Shown here one piece after another: positions 17,233 to 26,810 of a stretch of DNA of 51,534 bases. Both the position numbers and the translations under genes were made by a program. How positions within the stretch are numbered: position 1 is the stretch's first letter; the number at the start of each line of letters is the position of its first letter. The notes under the pieces were generated by a model. That model saw only the letters and a program-made list of their open reading frames with translations, made no database searches and had not been told where the DNA came from. This DNA is from Vibrio genomosp. F10 str. ZF-129 (lineage in GTDB: Bacteria; Pseudomonadota; Gammaproteobacteria; Enterobacterales; Vibrionaceae): the NCBI RefSeq assembly GCF_000287055.2, contig NZ_AJYQ02000092.1:1-51534 (forward strand). Direction: 5' to 3'.

Positions 17233-18954
17233 ATGGAAAATTTATCTGGTGCTGAGATGGTGGTTCAATCTCTGATCGAAGAAGGTGTCGAGCAGATTTT
17301 TGGTTACCCCGGCGGATCGGTGTTAGACATTTATGATGCCTTGCATGCAAAATCCGATGAGATTAGACATGTTTTGGTGCGTCATGAGCAGGCGGCAACC
17401 CACATGGCTGATGGCTATACGCGCGCGACAGGGAAGCCTGGTGTTGTGTTGGTGTGTTCAGGCCCTGGAGCCACAAATACGGTGACGGGTATTGCTACTG
17501 CCTATATGGATTCCATTCCAATGATTGTTATCTCAGGTAACGTCCCACGTAACTTAATTGGTAACGATGCCTTTCAAGAGTGTGACATTGTTGGCGTTTC
17601 TCGCCCAATCGTGAAGCACAGTTTCTTGGTGAAAAATACCGAAGAAATCCCAGAAGTAATGAAGAAGGCCTTCTACATTTCGACAACAGGACGACCAGGC
17701 CCTGTGGTTATCGATCTTCCCAAAGATGTGATGAGCCCTCTGAATAAACTGCCTTATGAGTACCCTAAATCAATCAACTTACGTTCTTATAACCCAACAA
17801 TAACGGGCCATAAAGGCCAGATTAAAAAAGCACTTAAAGCACTATTAGCGGCTAAAAAGCCGGTTATGTATGTGGGTGGTGGTGCGATCATTTCAGAAGC
17901 TGATCAACAATTACTCAAGCTATCAGAAGCGTTGAACCTTCCGGTGGTCAGCACTTTGATGGGCTTAGGTGCTTTCCCGGGGACTCACAAGAACGCTCTC
18001 GGTATGCTAGGTATGCATGGCCTTTATGAAGCGAATATGGCGATGCATAATGCAGACCTAATTTTTGGTATTGGGGTTCGTTTTGATGATCGAACCACCA
18101 ATAACCTCGATAAATACTGTCCAAACGCCAAGATCATGCATATTGATATTGATCCATCATCAATATCTAAGAATGTAAAAGTGGATCTGCCGATAGTCGG
18201 CTCTGCTGAAAAAGTGCTTGAGAGCATGCTAGCCATCTTAGAAGAGCAGAGTGGCACGAATGACTCGGAAGCGATCGATCGCTGGTGGAGTGAGATTCAG
18301 GTATGGCGAGATCGTCAGTGTCTGTCCTATGAGAAACAGCCCGATCGTATTAAGCCTCAGCAAGTGATTGAAACCCTGCATAAATTGACCAATGGCGATG
18401 CGTATGTTGCTTCTGATGTAGGCCAACATCAAATGTTTGCAGCTCTCTATTACCCGTTTAACAAGCCGCGTCGTTGGATTAACTCTGGCGGTTTAGGCAC
18501 GATGGGCTTTGGTTTACCGGCCGGCATGGGGGTGAAATTTGCGAAGCCAGACGAAGAGGTGGTGATTGTTACCGGTGATGGCAGCATTCAAATGAATATT
18601 CAAGAGCTTTCAACTGCCCTTCAATACGATATTCCCGTGAAGATCATTAACCTAAACAACCGTTTCTTAGGCATGGTTAAACAGTGGCAAGATATTGTTT
18701 ACCAAGGTCGTCATTCAAATTCATACATGGATTCTGTGCCTGATTTTGCTGCGATTGCAGAAGCGTATGGTCATGTTGGTATACGTATCACTTCACCAGA
18801 TGAGCTAGAGTCGGGAATGAAAAAAGCACTGGATATGAAAGATCGCCTAGTGTTTGTTGATATTACCGTGGATGAAACAGAGCATGTTTACCCGATGCAA
18901 ATTCGTGGAGAGGGTATGGACAATATGTGGCTAAGCAGAACGGAGAGAACATAA
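17233..18954 (+). CDS. ilvI: Acetolactate synthase 3, catalytic subunit
   Basis: IlvI condenses two pyruvates (valine, leucine) or pyruvate with 2-oxobutyrate (isoleucine), using thiamine diphosphate, FAD and Mg. The 573 residues match the large subunit of isozyme [22 protein letters not shown] near residue 45 contains the catalytic glutamate. The thiamine-diphosphate motif begins [12 protein letters not shown] near residue 448 and ends at [14 protein letters not shown]. The gene is followed after one base by ilvH, so the two subunits are translated together in the cytoplasm. Confidence 0.96.
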   Translation: MENLSGAEMVVQSLIEEGVEQIFGYPGGSVLDIYDALHAKSDEIRHVLVRHEQAATHMADGYTRATGKPGVVLVCSGPGATNTVTGIATAYMDSIPMIVISGNVPRNLIGNDAFQECDIVGVSRPIVKHSFLVKNTEEIPEVMKKAFYISTTGRPGPVVIDLPKDVMSPLNKLPYEYPKSINLRSYNPTITGHKGQIKKALKALLAAKKPVMYVGGGAIISEADQQLLKLSEALNLPVVSTLMGLGAFPGTHKNALGMLGMHGLYEANMAMHNADLIFGIGVRFDDRTTNNLDKYCPNAKIMHIDIDPSSISKNVKVDLPIVGSAEKVLESMLAILEEQSGTNDSEAIDRWWSEIQVWRDRQCLSYEKQPDRIKPQQVIETLHKLTNGDAYVASDVGQHQMFAALYYPFNKPRRWINSGGLGTMGFGLPAGMGVKFAKPDEEVVIVTGDGSIQMNIQELSTALQYDIPVKIINLNNRFLGMVKQWQDIVYQGRHSNSYMDSVPDFAAIAEAYGHVGIRITSPDELESGMKKALDMKDRLVFVDITVDETEHVYPMQIRGEGMDNMWLSRTERT

Positions 18955-18955
18955 T

Positions 18956-19450
18956 ATGAGACATATTCTTTCAATATTAATGGAAAACCAAGCGGGTGCT
19001 TTATCTCGTGTCGTTGGTTTGTTTTCTCAACGTGGCTATAACATTGAATCGTTGACGGTTTCACCTACTAATGATGAAACTCTGTCGCGCCTTAACATCA
19101 CAACCGAATCGACCGAGATGCAATTAGAGCAGATTCAAAAGCAACTGCATAAGCTGATTGATGTCTTAAAGGTACAGGAGGTCACGGAGCTTGAGCATAT
19201 TGAGCGTGAATTAATGATGGTGAAGGTCAAAGCCAGTGGTTTTGCTCGCGCTGAAGTGAAGCGCACCGCGGATATTTTCCGTGGTCAGATCGTGGATGTT
19301 ACCGCTTCCCAATATACGGTCCAGCTAACAGGAACCAGTGAAAAGTTGGATGCCTTCATCAAGGCGCTTTCTGAAGTCACCGATGTGATTGAAGTAGCTC
19401 GAAGTGGCGTGGTGGGTATTGCTCGTGGAGAGCGTGCTTTGAGAGTGTAG
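18956..19450 (+). CDS. ilvH: Acetolactate synthase 3, regulatory subunit
   Basis: IlvH activates IlvI and confers valine feedback inhibition. The 164 residues match the family. An N-terminal ACT domain begins RHILSILMENQAGALSRVVGLFSQRGYNIESL, including the glycine-containing loop that binds valine. The C-terminal half includes FARAEVKRTADIFRGQIVDV. It starts one base after the ilvI stop and is followed by a shared terminator facing serA. Confidence 0.96.
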   Translation: MRHILSILMENQAGALSRVVGLFSQRGYNIESLTVSPTNDETLSRLNITTESTEMQLEQIQKQLHKLIDVLKVQEVTELEHIERELMMVKVKASGFARAEVKRTADIFRGQIVDVTASQYTVQLTGTSEKLDAFIKALSEVTDVIEVARSGVVGIARGERALRV

Positions 19451-19485
19451 CCGTACGTTTTATTTGTTTGATAAACCCAATAAAA

Positions 19486-19519
19486 GGAAAAGGCCACATT
19501 TGAGTGGCCTTTCTGTTTT
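19486..19519. terminator. Shared terminator between ilvH and serA
   Basis: AAAGGCCAC (19489-19497) pairs perfectly with GTGGCCTTT (19504-19512) around a 6-base loop. T-rich sequence follows on the plus strand and, in reverse, on the minus strand, so it can end both convergent transcripts. Confidence 0.88.
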
Positions 19520-19558
19520 TTGAATTATATCTCGCTTTTTTAAGGGAGATGGAAGAGC

Positions 19559-20788
19559 TTAGTGAAGAATACGAGCACGAAGTGTGCCTTCAATGCTTTT
19601 CAGTTTTACTAATGCTTCTTCTGAGCGAGCGGTTTCAACATCAATAACGACGTAACCGATATCGGCATCTGTTTGCAGATATTGTGCGGCAATGTTAATG
19701 CCTTCGGCAGCAAAGATGGTGTTAATTTGAGTCAGGATACCAGGACGGTTTTCGTGAATGTGCAATAGACGTGAACAATCACCATGCTCTGGTAGAGATA
19801 CCTCTGGGAAGTTAACACTGGAAAGTGTAGAACCATTATCAGAGTATTTCGCTAGCTTGCCAGCAACCTCAACGCCAATGTTTTCTTGCGCTTCTTGAGT
19901 CGAACCACCTACATGCGGCGTCAAGATAACATTATCAAATTGCATTAACGGAGATTCAAATGGGTCTGCGTTTGTTGCCGGTTCTGTTGGGAATACATCC
20001 ACAGCACCACCTGACAGGTGACCTGATTCTAGAGCGCCACATAATGCTGGAATATCAACCACAGTGCCACGGGCAGCATTGATAAAGATAGAACCAGGCT
20101 TCATACGTGCAAACTCTTCTGCTCCCATCATGTTCTTGGTTCCCGCCGTTTCAGGTACGTGCAGGGAAATAACATCACATTTGTTGAGGAGCTCGCTCAT
20201 TGTGCTGATTTGAGTCGCGTTACCCAATGAGAGTTTATTTTCGATATCGTAGAAGTAGACTCGCATACCCAGGTTTTCAGCAATAATCCCCAGCTGAGTA
20301 CCAATGTGGCCATAACCAATAATACCTAAACGCTTGCCACGAGCTTCGTATGAACTGTCTGCGCTCTTTTTCCAAATACCACGGTGGGCCAGGGCATTCT
20401 TTTCTGGAATGCCACGAAGAAGCAAAAGAATCTGGCCGAGAACCAATTCTGCCACACTTCGAGTGTTTGAAAACGGAGCGTTAAAGACTGGAATTCCGCG
20501 CTTTGTCGCTGCCGTTAGATTCACCTGGTTAGTACCAATGCAGAAACAACCGATCGCAACCAGCTTTTCAGCCGCATCAATCACTTCTTGGGATAAATTC
20601 GTACGAGAACGGATACCGATAAAATGGGCATCTTTTACCGCATCAAGTAGAGCCTCTTCCGACAAAGAGCCTTTATGATATTCGATGTTGCTGTAGCCAG
20701 CGGCTTGAAGAACCTCTACTGAAGAAGGATGCAGCCCTTCCAATAGTAGAATTTTAATCTTGTTTTTTTCCAGTGAAACTTTGGCCAT
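19559..20788 (-). CDS. serA: D-3-phosphoglycerate dehydrogenase
   Basis: SerA oxidises 3-phosphoglycerate with NAD, the first step of serine synthesis. The protein has 409 residues, as usual, beginning MAKVSLEKNKIKILLLEG. The nucleotide-binding fold shows GIIGYGHIGTQLGIIAENLG near residue 155. Catalytic parts include NAARGTVVDIPALCGAL and LTPHVGGSTQEAQENIG. The last 75 residues are an ACT domain for serine inhibition (HIHENRPGILTQINTIFAAE). The frame is open further upstream, but this ATG has AAGGACGAG before it and fits the family start exactly. It converges on ilvH. Confidence 0.96.
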   Translation of the reverse strand: MAKVSLEKNKIKILLLEGLHPSSVEVLQAAGYSNIEYHKGSLSEEALLDAVKDAHFIGIRSRTNLSQEVIDAAEKLVAIGCFCIGTNQVNLTAATKRGIPVFNAPFSNTRSVAELVLGQILLLLRGIPEKNALAHRGIWKKSADSSYEARGKRLGIIGYGHIGTQLGIIAENLGMRVYFYDIENKLSLGNATQISTMSELLNKCDVISLHVPETAGTKNMMGAEEFARMKPGSIFINAARGTVVDIPALCGALESGHLSGGAVDVFPTEPATNADPFESPLMQFDNVILTPHVGGSTQEAQENIGVEVAGKLAKYSDNGSTLSSVNFPEVSLPEHGDCSRLLHIHENRPGILTQINTIFAAEGINIAAQYLQTDADIGYVVIDVETARSEEALVKLKSIEGTLRARILH

Positions 20789-20983
20789 TATTCTCGTCCT
20801 TAAAATGGAAAGTTGGGCAAACGCGGCGCACATTGGTCAAAAGCAATGAAAAGGGGGAAATCATCGATTTTGTTGGAAGACAAACGTTTCCTTGTGCGTC
20901 TTCTGTTCAATAAAGTAACAAATAATTTTGCTTTTGGGTAAGAAAATTACGGAATAAGCCATAATAATATTGCGATAAACCAC

Positions 20984-21010
20984 AAAAAACGGCACCCAAG
21001 GGTACCGTTT
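20984..21010 (-). terminator. rpiA terminator
   Basis: On the minus strand AAACGG and ACCC pair with GGGT and CCGTTT, with one mismatch and a tiny loop, followed by T-rich sequence. It lies 38 bases past the rpiA stop and upstream of serA. Confidence 0.8.
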
Positions 21011-21047
21011 GTAATCAAATAACAGAAAGTGCCTTTCTTTTTATCGA

Positions 21048-21704
21048 TTATTCTTCAATTTTTGCGCCGTCAGGCGTACCGGTGATAACCACATCAGCAC
21101 CACGACGAGCAAATAGGCCATTTGTTACAACACCCACGATCGCATTAATGGTTTCTTCTAACGCTTTTGCGTCAGTAATGCTTAGACCGTGTACATCAAG
21201 AATGTCACAGCCATTGTCTGTGAGTACACCTTCGCGGTAAATAGGGTTGCCGCCGAGCTTGGTGAGTTCGCGTGCTACGTGGGCACGTGCCATTGGAATG
21301 ACTTCAACAGGGAGTGGGAATGTACCCAGTACATCTACCGCTTTTGTTCCATCGACAATACAGACGAATTTTTCAGAAATGGCGGCAACAATCTTTTCAC
21401 GGGTTAACGCTGCACCGCCGCCTTTGATCATATCGCGGCTTGCGTTGATTTCGTCAGCCCCATCCACGTAGACATCCAGCTTTTCTACATCGTTACAATC
21501 AAAGACTTCAATACCAAGTTCGATAAGCTTCGCTGTTGAAGCTTCTGAGCTTGATACTGCACCTTTAATGTCATCTTTAATCGAACCAAGAGCATCGATG
21601 AAGTGATTAACTGTAGAGCCTGTACCTACGCCGACAATACTGCCTTTTTCTACAAACTTTAGCGCTGCCCAACCGGCTGCTTTCTTCATTTCATCTTGAG
21701 TCAT
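21048..21704 (-). CDS. rpiA: Ribose-5-phosphate isomerase A
   Basis: RpiA interconverts ribose-5-phosphate and ribulose-5-phosphate in the pentose phosphate pathway. It has 218 residues from [17 protein letters not shown]. Family motifs are [16 protein letters not shown] near residue 25, VDGADEIN near residue 80, and [16 protein letters not shown] near residue 91 with the catalytic lysine region. An ATG six bases upstream leaves no space after the GGGG ribosome binding site, so the second ATG is preferred. It is a monocistronic minus-strand gene between fau and serA. Confidence 0.95.
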   Translation of the reverse strand: MTQDEMKKAAGWAALKFVEKGSIVGVGTGSTVNHFIDALGSIKDDIKGAVSSSEASTAKLIELGIEVFDCNDVEKLDVYVDGADEINASRDMIKGGGAALTREKIVAAISEKFVCIVDGTKAVDVLGTFPLPVEVIPMARAHVARELTKLGGNPIYREGVLTDNGCDILDVHGLSITDAKALEETINAIVGVVTNGLFARRGADVVITGTPDGAKIEE

Positions 21705-21747
21705 GCTCATCCCCTGCGAGTCGTTAATATGAGTATTGGATACGAAT

Positions 21748-21814
21748 GGTTAATGCGACTGGTTAATGCGAACGTTAATGTCAATAATTAACCGATTTTT
21801 GCGGCGCGATTATA
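21748..21814 (-). repeat. Tandem 13-base repeats in the rpiA leader, with a -10 element
   Basis: GGTTAATGCGA occurs at 21748-21758 and 21761-21771, and a third partial copy (CGTTAATG) begins at 21773. On the minus strand this reads as tandem CGCATTAACC units between rpiA and a TATAAT -10 hexamer at 21814-21809. They would lie in the untranslated leader or just downstream of the start point. The function is unknown. Confidence 0.5.
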
Positions 21815-21825
21815 ACGGTATTAGC

Positions 21826-22416
21826 CTAAGATTCCCATTGCCATACTTTGCTTGGTGTCACTATTTTTGGTAGTGGCACATCCCATATTTCACTCGGTAG
21901 CGTCTCTATATACTGACAATCGTGTGCAAGCCCAATAGGCACCGGCCCTTGTTTGTGCTTAAACCAAGTTTCTAGTGTTCGGTCGTAATAGCCTCCACCC
22001 ATACCAAGCCGTTGTCCTGTTGAGTCAAAGGCAACCAGTGGTGTGCAGATAAGGTCAAGTTCTGCCACAGGCTTGACTAAGGCTTGATTCAGTTTAGGTT
22101 CTACAATTTGGTATCTATTCAGGGCTAAGGGCGTTGTTGGGGTGTAGTGCAAAAAGAGCAGATGCCCTTTTGAAAAGGGGTGCAATACTGGCAAGTAAGT
22201 GGATTTTCCTTGTGCCCATAACCATTCAATCAGTGGCGTGGTATTAATTTCACCATCCGTTGAAAGGTAAAGCGCAATATGAGAACTTGCTGAGCACTCT
22301 GGTAGGGTCGAGAATTGCTGAATAAGGTCGATTCCAGCTTGATGCTGAGTGTCAGAGTGAAGTTGATTTCGTGCTGTCCGGATTTGTGATCGTATCGCTT
22401 GTCGAGATAAGGTCAT
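21826..22416 (-). CDS. fau: 5-formyltetrahydrofolate cyclo-ligase
   Basis: The enzyme uses ATP to convert 5-formyltetrahydrofolate to 5,10-methenyltetrahydrofolate (also called YgfA). It has 196 residues from MTLSRQAIRSQIRTARNQL. The family motif GMGGGYYDRTLETW near residue 145 and the basic N-terminus are visible. The start with GGCGGAAG upstream is chosen; an in-frame ATG 84 bases further upstream would place 28 codons inside 6S RNA. The order zapA, 6S RNA, fau is conserved in gammaproteobacteria. The gene is probably transcribed with, or by read-through from, 6S RNA. Confidence 0.93.
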   Translation of the reverse strand: MTLSRQAIRSQIRTARNQLHSDTQHQAGIDLIQQFSTLPECSASSHIALYLSTDGEINTTPLIEWLWAQGKSTYLPVLHPFSKGHLLFLHYTPTTPLALNRYQIVEPKLNQALVKPVAELDLICTPLVAFDSTGQRLGMGGGYYDRTLETWFKHKQGPVPIGLAHDCQYIETLPSEIWDVPLPKIVTPSKVWQWES

Positions 22417-22452
22417 GCTTCCGCCTATTGTGTAGCAGGTATCGAATAGGAT

Positions 22453-22630
22453 ACCCCAGAGTGCCGTTGAGGATTGTGGCCCTTGAACCATTTGGTTCAA
22501 GGCGGGTCAGCAAAGGTGGCCGTAGGCTTCTCGGTACGAGCCGAGCTTGCTCAATAGTCATCGAATACTAACCCTAGGGTATTGCTTATCGGCTCAGGGA
22601 CTTAAATCCTGCTGACAAACACTCCAGGGT
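22453..22630 (-). ncRNA. ssrS: 6S RNA
   Basis: 6S RNA binds sigma-70 RNA polymerase as a promoter mimic during stationary phase. The minus-strand sequence runs from ACCCTGGAGTG to CACTCTGGGGT; the two ends pair to close the long rod. Internal family features are the segment GTCCCTGAGCCGATA, the GAGAAGCC block after GCTCGGCTCGTACC, and the TTGAACCAAATGGTTCAAGG hairpin, all in the E. coli order. It lies between zapA and fau, the conserved location. Ends are read from the pairing and may be off by several bases. Confidence 0.93.
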
Positions 22631-22689
22631 AAATATGGTCACAGATTAAACGATAACGTTTATCTGTATGGCAAAGTGTAACAACAAGG

Positions 22690-22998
22690 TTATTGCTGTT
22701 CTTGAGTGACTTTGCTTAACGCCTCATCTAATGATGCTGAGAGAAGTTCCATTCTCTCGGTAAGTTTACTTTGCTGGGATTGGTCGTCTTTATTTTTACT
22801 GTGTAGCTCATAGCAAATATTTAGAGCAGCAAAGGTCAGTAGCTGAACTTCATTGGTGACTTTCGTACGCTCTGCAAGCTCACTCAGGCGTTTATCAAGG
22901 TCGATAGCAGCGTGTTGCAAAGACTCTTCTTGCCCAGGAGGGCAGTTCACTCGAGTCAATTTGCCTAAAATTTTAACGTCTACCGCTTGATTACTCAT
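22690..22998 (-). CDS. zapA: Cell division protein ZapA
   Basis: ZapA is a small cytoplasmic protein that bundles FtsZ filaments at the Z-ring. The 102 residues fit the family. The N-terminal globular part includes VDVKILGKLTRVNCPPGQEESL and LDKRLSELAERT. Residues from about 60 to the end form a coiled coil (ELHSKNKDDQSQQSKLTERM). It is directly upstream of 6S RNA on the same strand and divergent from ygfB. The latter part of the 275-base gap to ygfB holds the ygfB promoter. Confidence 0.92.
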   Translation of the reverse strand: MSNQAVDVKILGKLTRVNCPPGQEESLQHAAIDLDKRLSELAERTKVTNEVQLLTFAALNICYELHSKNKDDQSQQSKLTERMELLSASLDEALSKVTQEQQ

Positions 22999-23233
22999 TA
23001 TGCTTCAACTCTACTCTTGCAACGTCATACTTGCAACTTTGGATGGTGCGTAATTAAGGATGATGGCAATCAATGCAATCACCGAGTCGGAAACTATAGA
23101 AAAACCGCTCATAACATTCAAGCTTTTCCCGTAACAGGTGTGTAAAACAAGTGCTAAGAACACAGTTATTGGGCAAATCGGGTGAAAGCTAACCATAATG
23201 CCGTTATCTCTATTTTCGCCTGTAACGACGAAA

Positions 23234-23242
23234 TGTTAGAAT
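23234..23242 (+). promoter_or_regulatory. Extended -10 promoter for ygfB
   Basis: TG-T-TAGAAT is an extended -10 element with no clear -35. Transcription would start near 23249, inside the gap. This excludes the in-frame ATG at 23241 and supports the start at 23274. Confidence 0.55.
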
Positions 23243-23273
23243 GATAAATACTATTAGAAAAACAGGCCTAATC

Positions 23274-23852
23274 ATGAGCGAAATGACATTACCAGCATAC
23301 CTTTCAAGTGCAACGGAGTTGCAGTCTGCCACATTGGCCGTTAACCCTTCAGAACTCCACGGTTTATTGACCGGAATGTTATGTGGAGGCTTAGCGGTAA
23401 CCGATAAAAGCTGGCAACCTCTGATCTTCGATTACACAAATGATGGCATGGGTTGGCCCGATAAAGCGCTACAAATCGCTCAGCAAATTTTTGATGCGAC
23501 GTCGAAAGAATTAGCCGGTTCTGATTTTGAGTTAACCCTGTTACTGCCAGATCAAGAAGCCAGTGCCACCGTGTTTGATCTTGCCGATGGCGTATCCGAT
23601 TGGATCAATCACTTTATCTCGGGGCTTGGGTTGGTTGGAACGAAATTAAACAAAGCCCCTTCGGATGTGAAAGAAGTCCTAGCTGACTTGGAAGAAATGG
23701 CCAAGCTTGGTATCGATGAAGATGATGATATTGAAGAGCAAGCTCTGTTATTAGAGCAGGTAATAGAGCATGTGAAAGTGTGCGTTCTCACTATTAATGC
23801 CGAATATGGTGTTAAAGAGAAAGAAAGTTCAAAAAAACCAACACTGCATTAG
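23274..23852 (+). CDS. ygfB: UPF0149 family protein YgfB
   Basis: A 192-residue cytoplasmic protein of the UPF0149 family. The conserved blocks [14 protein letters not shown] near residue 30, [16 protein letters not shown] near residue 47 and [17 protein letters not shown] near residue 107 are present. An acidic patch ([11 protein letters not shown]) follows. The family's role is poorly defined; in Pseudomonas a homologue affects antibiotic resistance by acting on a regulator. It opens a group that continues to ubiH and ubiI, 136 bases downstream. In E. coli pepP lies between ygfB and ubiH; here it is absent. Confidence 0.9.
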   Translation: MSEMTLPAYLSSATELQSATLAVNPSELHGLLTGMLCGGLAVTDKSWQPLIFDYTNDGMGWPDKALQIAQQIFDATSKELAGSDFELTLLLPDQEASATVFDLADGVSDWINHFISGLGLVGTKLNKAPSDVKEVLADLEEMAKLGIDEDDDIEEQALLLEQVIEHVKVCVLTINAEYGVKEKESSKKPTLH

Positions 23853-23988
23853 AACTGTCAGCCAATTCAAGCTCTAATAGGTAAAAGAAGAGATGTTTAT
23901 TGTCCATGATAAATAAGCACGCGGTTCGTCATTAACAATCAGTGATAGATACGATGGTGATAAAGATGTTGATAAAAAAGCAGGGCCA

Positions 23989-25167
23989 ATGAAAATGTAC
24001 GATGTGGTTATCGCTGGTGGAGCGATGGCGGGCGCAACCTTAGCGTTAGCGTTATCTGAGCTGAGTAAACAAACCCTGTCGATTGCAGTTGTTGAGTCGT
24101 ATCAAACTGATCATCATGCTCATCCTGGTTTTGACTCTCGTTCTATTGCTCTTTCTTCGGGGACGGTGGACATTCTAAAGAGCTATAACCTTTGGGATGG
24201 GATAAAACCAGTAGCAACCGCCATTCGTCACATTCATGTGTCTGATCGTACTCACTTAGGCATGACCGACATTCACCAAGCTGATGTGGGTGTTGAGGCG
24301 TTGGGGTATGTGGTCGAGCTTGCCGATATTGGACAAATTTACCAGTCCAAAATGTTAACCCGCTCAGATATCGATTTTCTTTGTCCGGACTCTGTGTCTC
24401 AGGTTAAGCAAGAAGCTGATTACGTTAAATTAACGCTCTCTAGTGGTACCGAGATTAAAGCTAAGTTGTTGGTTGCCGCCGATGGTGCCATGTCGACATG
24501 TTGCCAGCAAGTTGGGCTAGATCTCTATCAATATGATTATCAGCAATCTGCTGTCATTGCCAACGTTGTCAGCCGAGAGGATCATTCAGGACGTGCATTT
24601 GAACGCTTTACTCAGCACGGCCCACTAGCTTTGCTGCCAATGAGTAATCATCGGCTGTCGGTAGTATGGTGCTTGTCTCCTGAGCGTGCAGAGGAAGTAC
24701 TGTCACTGAATAATGAGTCGTTTCTTGAACAGTTACAAAACGAGTTTGGGTGGAGGCTAGGGCCGTTTACTAAAGTCGGAGAGCGGGCGAGTTACCCTCT
24801 GGTTCTTCGCCATAGACAGCGAAATGCAACTCACCGCATTGTCGCGGTTGGGAATGCAGCTCAAACGTTACACCCCATTGCAGGGCAAGGTTTTAATCTG
24901 GGTATTCGCGATGTCGCCAGCTTGGTTGAAGAAATCATGTTATCCCCATCTGACCCTGGCTGTTATGGGGTGTTGAACGCTTATATGAAGCGTCGACAGA
25001 TTGACCGTGATACCACCATATCCATGACTTCGGGACTTGTGCATACATTTTCAAATGACTTACTGCCAATGCGCATCGGTCGAAATCTTGCTTTAATGGC
25101 GATGGATAATCTCTCCATGCTGAAAGCTCCATTATTACGAAGAACATTAGGTATCGTTAAGCGATAA
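23989..25167 (+). CDS. ubiH: 2-octaprenyl-6-methoxyphenol hydroxylase
   Basis: UbiH is a flavin monooxygenase that adds the C1 hydroxyl in aerobic ubiquinone synthesis. The 392 residues match. The FAD dinucleotide fold opens DVVIAGGAMAGATLALAL, the second motif is DGAMST near residue 163, and the third is VGNAAQTLHPIAGQGFNLGIRD near residue 286. The last has GN where most relatives have GD, which is usual for UbiH. It lies 21 bases before ubiI, the next hydroxylase in the pathway, and acts in the Ubi complex with UbiI and others. Confidence 0.94.
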   Translation: MKMYDVVIAGGAMAGATLALALSELSKQTLSIAVVESYQTDHHAHPGFDSRSIALSSGTVDILKSYNLWDGIKPVATAIRHIHVSDRTHLGMTDIHQADVGVEALGYVVELADIGQIYQSKMLTRSDIDFLCPDSVSQVKQEADYVKLTLSSGTEIKAKLLVAADGAMSTCCQQVGLDLYQYDYQQSAVIANVVSREDHSGRAFERFTQHGPLALLPMSNHRLSVVWCLSPERAEEVLSLNNESFLEQLQNEFGWRLGPFTKVGERASYPLVLRHRQRNATHRIVAVGNAAQTLHPIAGQGFNLGIRDVASLVEEIMLSPSDPGCYGVLNAYMKRRQIDRDTTISMTSGLVHTFSNDLLPMRIGRNLALMAMDNLSMLKAPLLRRTLGIVKR

Positions 25168-25188
25168 CAAATATAAGGTAATTGAAAT

Positions 25189-26415
25189 ATGATGCAAAGT
25201 GTCGATATCGCCATCGTTGGTGGAGGCATGGTTGGATTAACTCTTGCTGCTGCGTTTAAAGATACCGCACTAAGAGTGGCGGTGATTGAAGGGCACACTC
25301 CGGACCTCTCGTTGCAAGAACTGCCTGATGTAAGAGTCTCTGCTTTAAGCCGTTCCAGTGAAACCATATTGAAAAATGTAGGAGCGTGGGAAGGAATACA
25401 ACAGCGCCGTTTATCGCCTTATGTGGGCATGGAAGTGTGGGAGCAAGACAGTTTCGCTCGAATAGAATTTGAAGCTCAGCAGCATTCACAACCTAATTTA
25501 GGCCATATTGTCGAAAATCGGGTGATTCAGCTAGCACTGTTGGAAAAAGTAAAACAGCAAAGCAACGTGTCATTGTTTATGCCGAATACGTGTTTAAGTA
25601 TTGCCGTTGGTGAAAGTGAAGCTTGGTTATCGTTAGATAATGGTCAATCGTTAACGGCTAAATTGGTGGTTGGCGCAGACGGAGCGAACTCGTGGGTAAG
25701 AAATCAGCTTGATATTCCACTAACGCATTGGGACTACGGGCACAGTGCCATTGTGGCGAATGTGAAAACGGCAGAGCCGCACGCGTCTATTGCTCGTCAG
25801 GTGTTTACACCGCTGGGACCATTGGCTTTTTTACCCATGTCTGATCAACACATGAGTTCGATTGTTTGGTCAACGGATCCAAGCCGTGCTGAACAATTAG
25901 TGAAAATGTCGGATGAAGAATTTAACAAGTCATTGACTGCAGAGTTTGACCATCGGCTTGGGCTTTGTGAAGTGGTAGGCGAACGCTCAGCATTTCCACT
26001 ACGAATGCGTTACGCGAGAGATTTTGCTTTAGATAGAGTCGCTCTAGTCGGGGATGCTGCACACACTATTCACCCGTTGGCTGGTCAAGGTGTAAACCTT
26101 GGATTGCTGGATGCTGCGAGCTTAGTACAAGAGATCAAAGCTCTTTGGTCGCAAGGAGAAGATATTGGAAGCAAACGCAACTTACGCAGTTATGAGCGTT
26201 GGAGAAAGTCAGAAGCGGCAAAAATGATCGCTTCAATGCAGGGTTTCAAAGATCTCTTTGAAGGGGATAATCCAGCGAAAAAACTGATCCGCGGTATCGG
26301 GATGAAGTTAACCAGCCATCTTCCTGGAGCAAAAGATGAAATAATGAAGCGAGCGTTAGGTTTAAAAGGGCATTTGCCGGAGTTAGCCAAAGGATCGAGC
26401 AAGATCGTGTCGTAG
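25189..26415 (+). CDS. ubiI: 2-octaprenylphenol hydroxylase
   Basis: UbiI (formerly VisC) performs the C5 hydroxylation of ubiquinone synthesis. It has 408 residues and is homologous to UbiH. Motifs are VDIAIVGGGMVGLTLAAAF at the start, GADGANSWVR near residue 163, and VALVGDAAHTIHPLAGQGVN near residue 285 with the normal GD. It is cotranscribed with ubiH and followed by a strong shared terminator. An ATGATG pair at the start leaves a one-codon uncertainty. Confidence 0.95.
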   Translation: MMQSVDIAIVGGGMVGLTLAAAFKDTALRVAVIEGHTPDLSLQELPDVRVSALSRSSETILKNVGAWEGIQQRRLSPYVGMEVWEQDSFARIEFEAQQHSQPNLGHIVENRVIQLALLEKVKQQSNVSLFMPNTCLSIAVGESEAWLSLDNGQSLTAKLVVGADGANSWVRNQLDIPLTHWDYGHSAIVANVKTAEPHASIARQVFTPLGPLAFLPMSDQHMSSIVWSTDPSRAEQLVKMSDEEFNKSLTAEFDHRLGLCEVVGERSAFPLRMRYARDFALDRVALVGDAAHTIHPLAGQGVNLGLLDAASLVQEIKALWSQGEDIGSKRNLRSYERWRKSEAAKMIASMQGFKDLFEGDNPAKKLIRGIGMKLTSHLPGAKDEIMKRALGLKGHLPELAKGSSKIVS

Positions 26416-26453
26416 CGGTTTCATCGCTTTATGAAGGTTGCTTTTGAATGAAA

Positions 26454-26478
26454 AAGGGTTGGCACATGGCCAACCCTT
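26454..26478. terminator. Shared terminator between ubiI and ytfK
   Basis: AAGGGTTGGC (26454-26463) pairs perfectly over 10 bases with GCCAACCCTT (26469-26478) around a 5-base loop. A T-run follows on the minus strand (TTTTTCATTC), and a T-run a few bases later on the plus strand. It ends both convergent transcripts. Confidence 0.88.
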
Positions 26479-26494
26479 ACTAATTTTTTAAGCC

Positions 26495-26701
26495 TTACGC
26501 GTAAGCACAACGTAGTTTTTTGATTTCCCCGTTCACTTCTTTAACCGCTTGAAAATGACGACTATCGGCACGCTCTGGTAAGATGAGCTTTCCGTTATCA
26601 AATTCAAACTTCCCTACACCGTAGATGTAGATTTTCCCCTTGAAAAGCCGACTAATGTGTTTAGCAATCATACTTGGCGTATAGCGCTTAAACAGTCTCA
26701 T
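26495..26701 (-). CDS. ytfK: DUF1107 protein YtfK
   Basis: A 68-residue protein. It matches E. coli YtfK in length and pattern (M-x-[IL]-F-x-RY-x-P, then AK, LF-[KR]-G-[KR]-[IL]-YI, VG-x-FEFD-x-GK). In E. coli YtfK is reported to activate SpoT and help ppGpp accumulate under phosphate or fatty-acid starvation; whether that holds here is inference. AAGGATA precedes the ATG. The gene has a long upstream region (to about 26910) with nested inverted repeats described separately. It ends at a strong shared terminator. Confidence 0.88.
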   Translation of the reverse strand: MRLFKRYTPSMIAKHISRLFKGKIYIYGVGKFEFDNGKLILPERADSRHFQAVKEVNGEIKKLRCAYA

Positions 26702-26810
26702 AAAATGATATCCTTATTATTCTTCTAGCAGTGCGAATTATATAAATTTCCCTCTCATATTGTTGTGATAAGGCGAGAGGATTATGCATATTCAACTGAT
26801 ATATTTGGAT

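Noticed and set aside
20789..20833. A 15-codon upstream extension of serA
   Set aside because: SerA proteins begin MAKVSLEK; the ATG at 20788 has AAGGACGAG before it.
22417..22500. A 28-codon upstream extension of fau
   Set aside because: It would overlap the 3' part of 6S RNA; the ATG at 22416 has a good ribosome binding site and gives the usual length.
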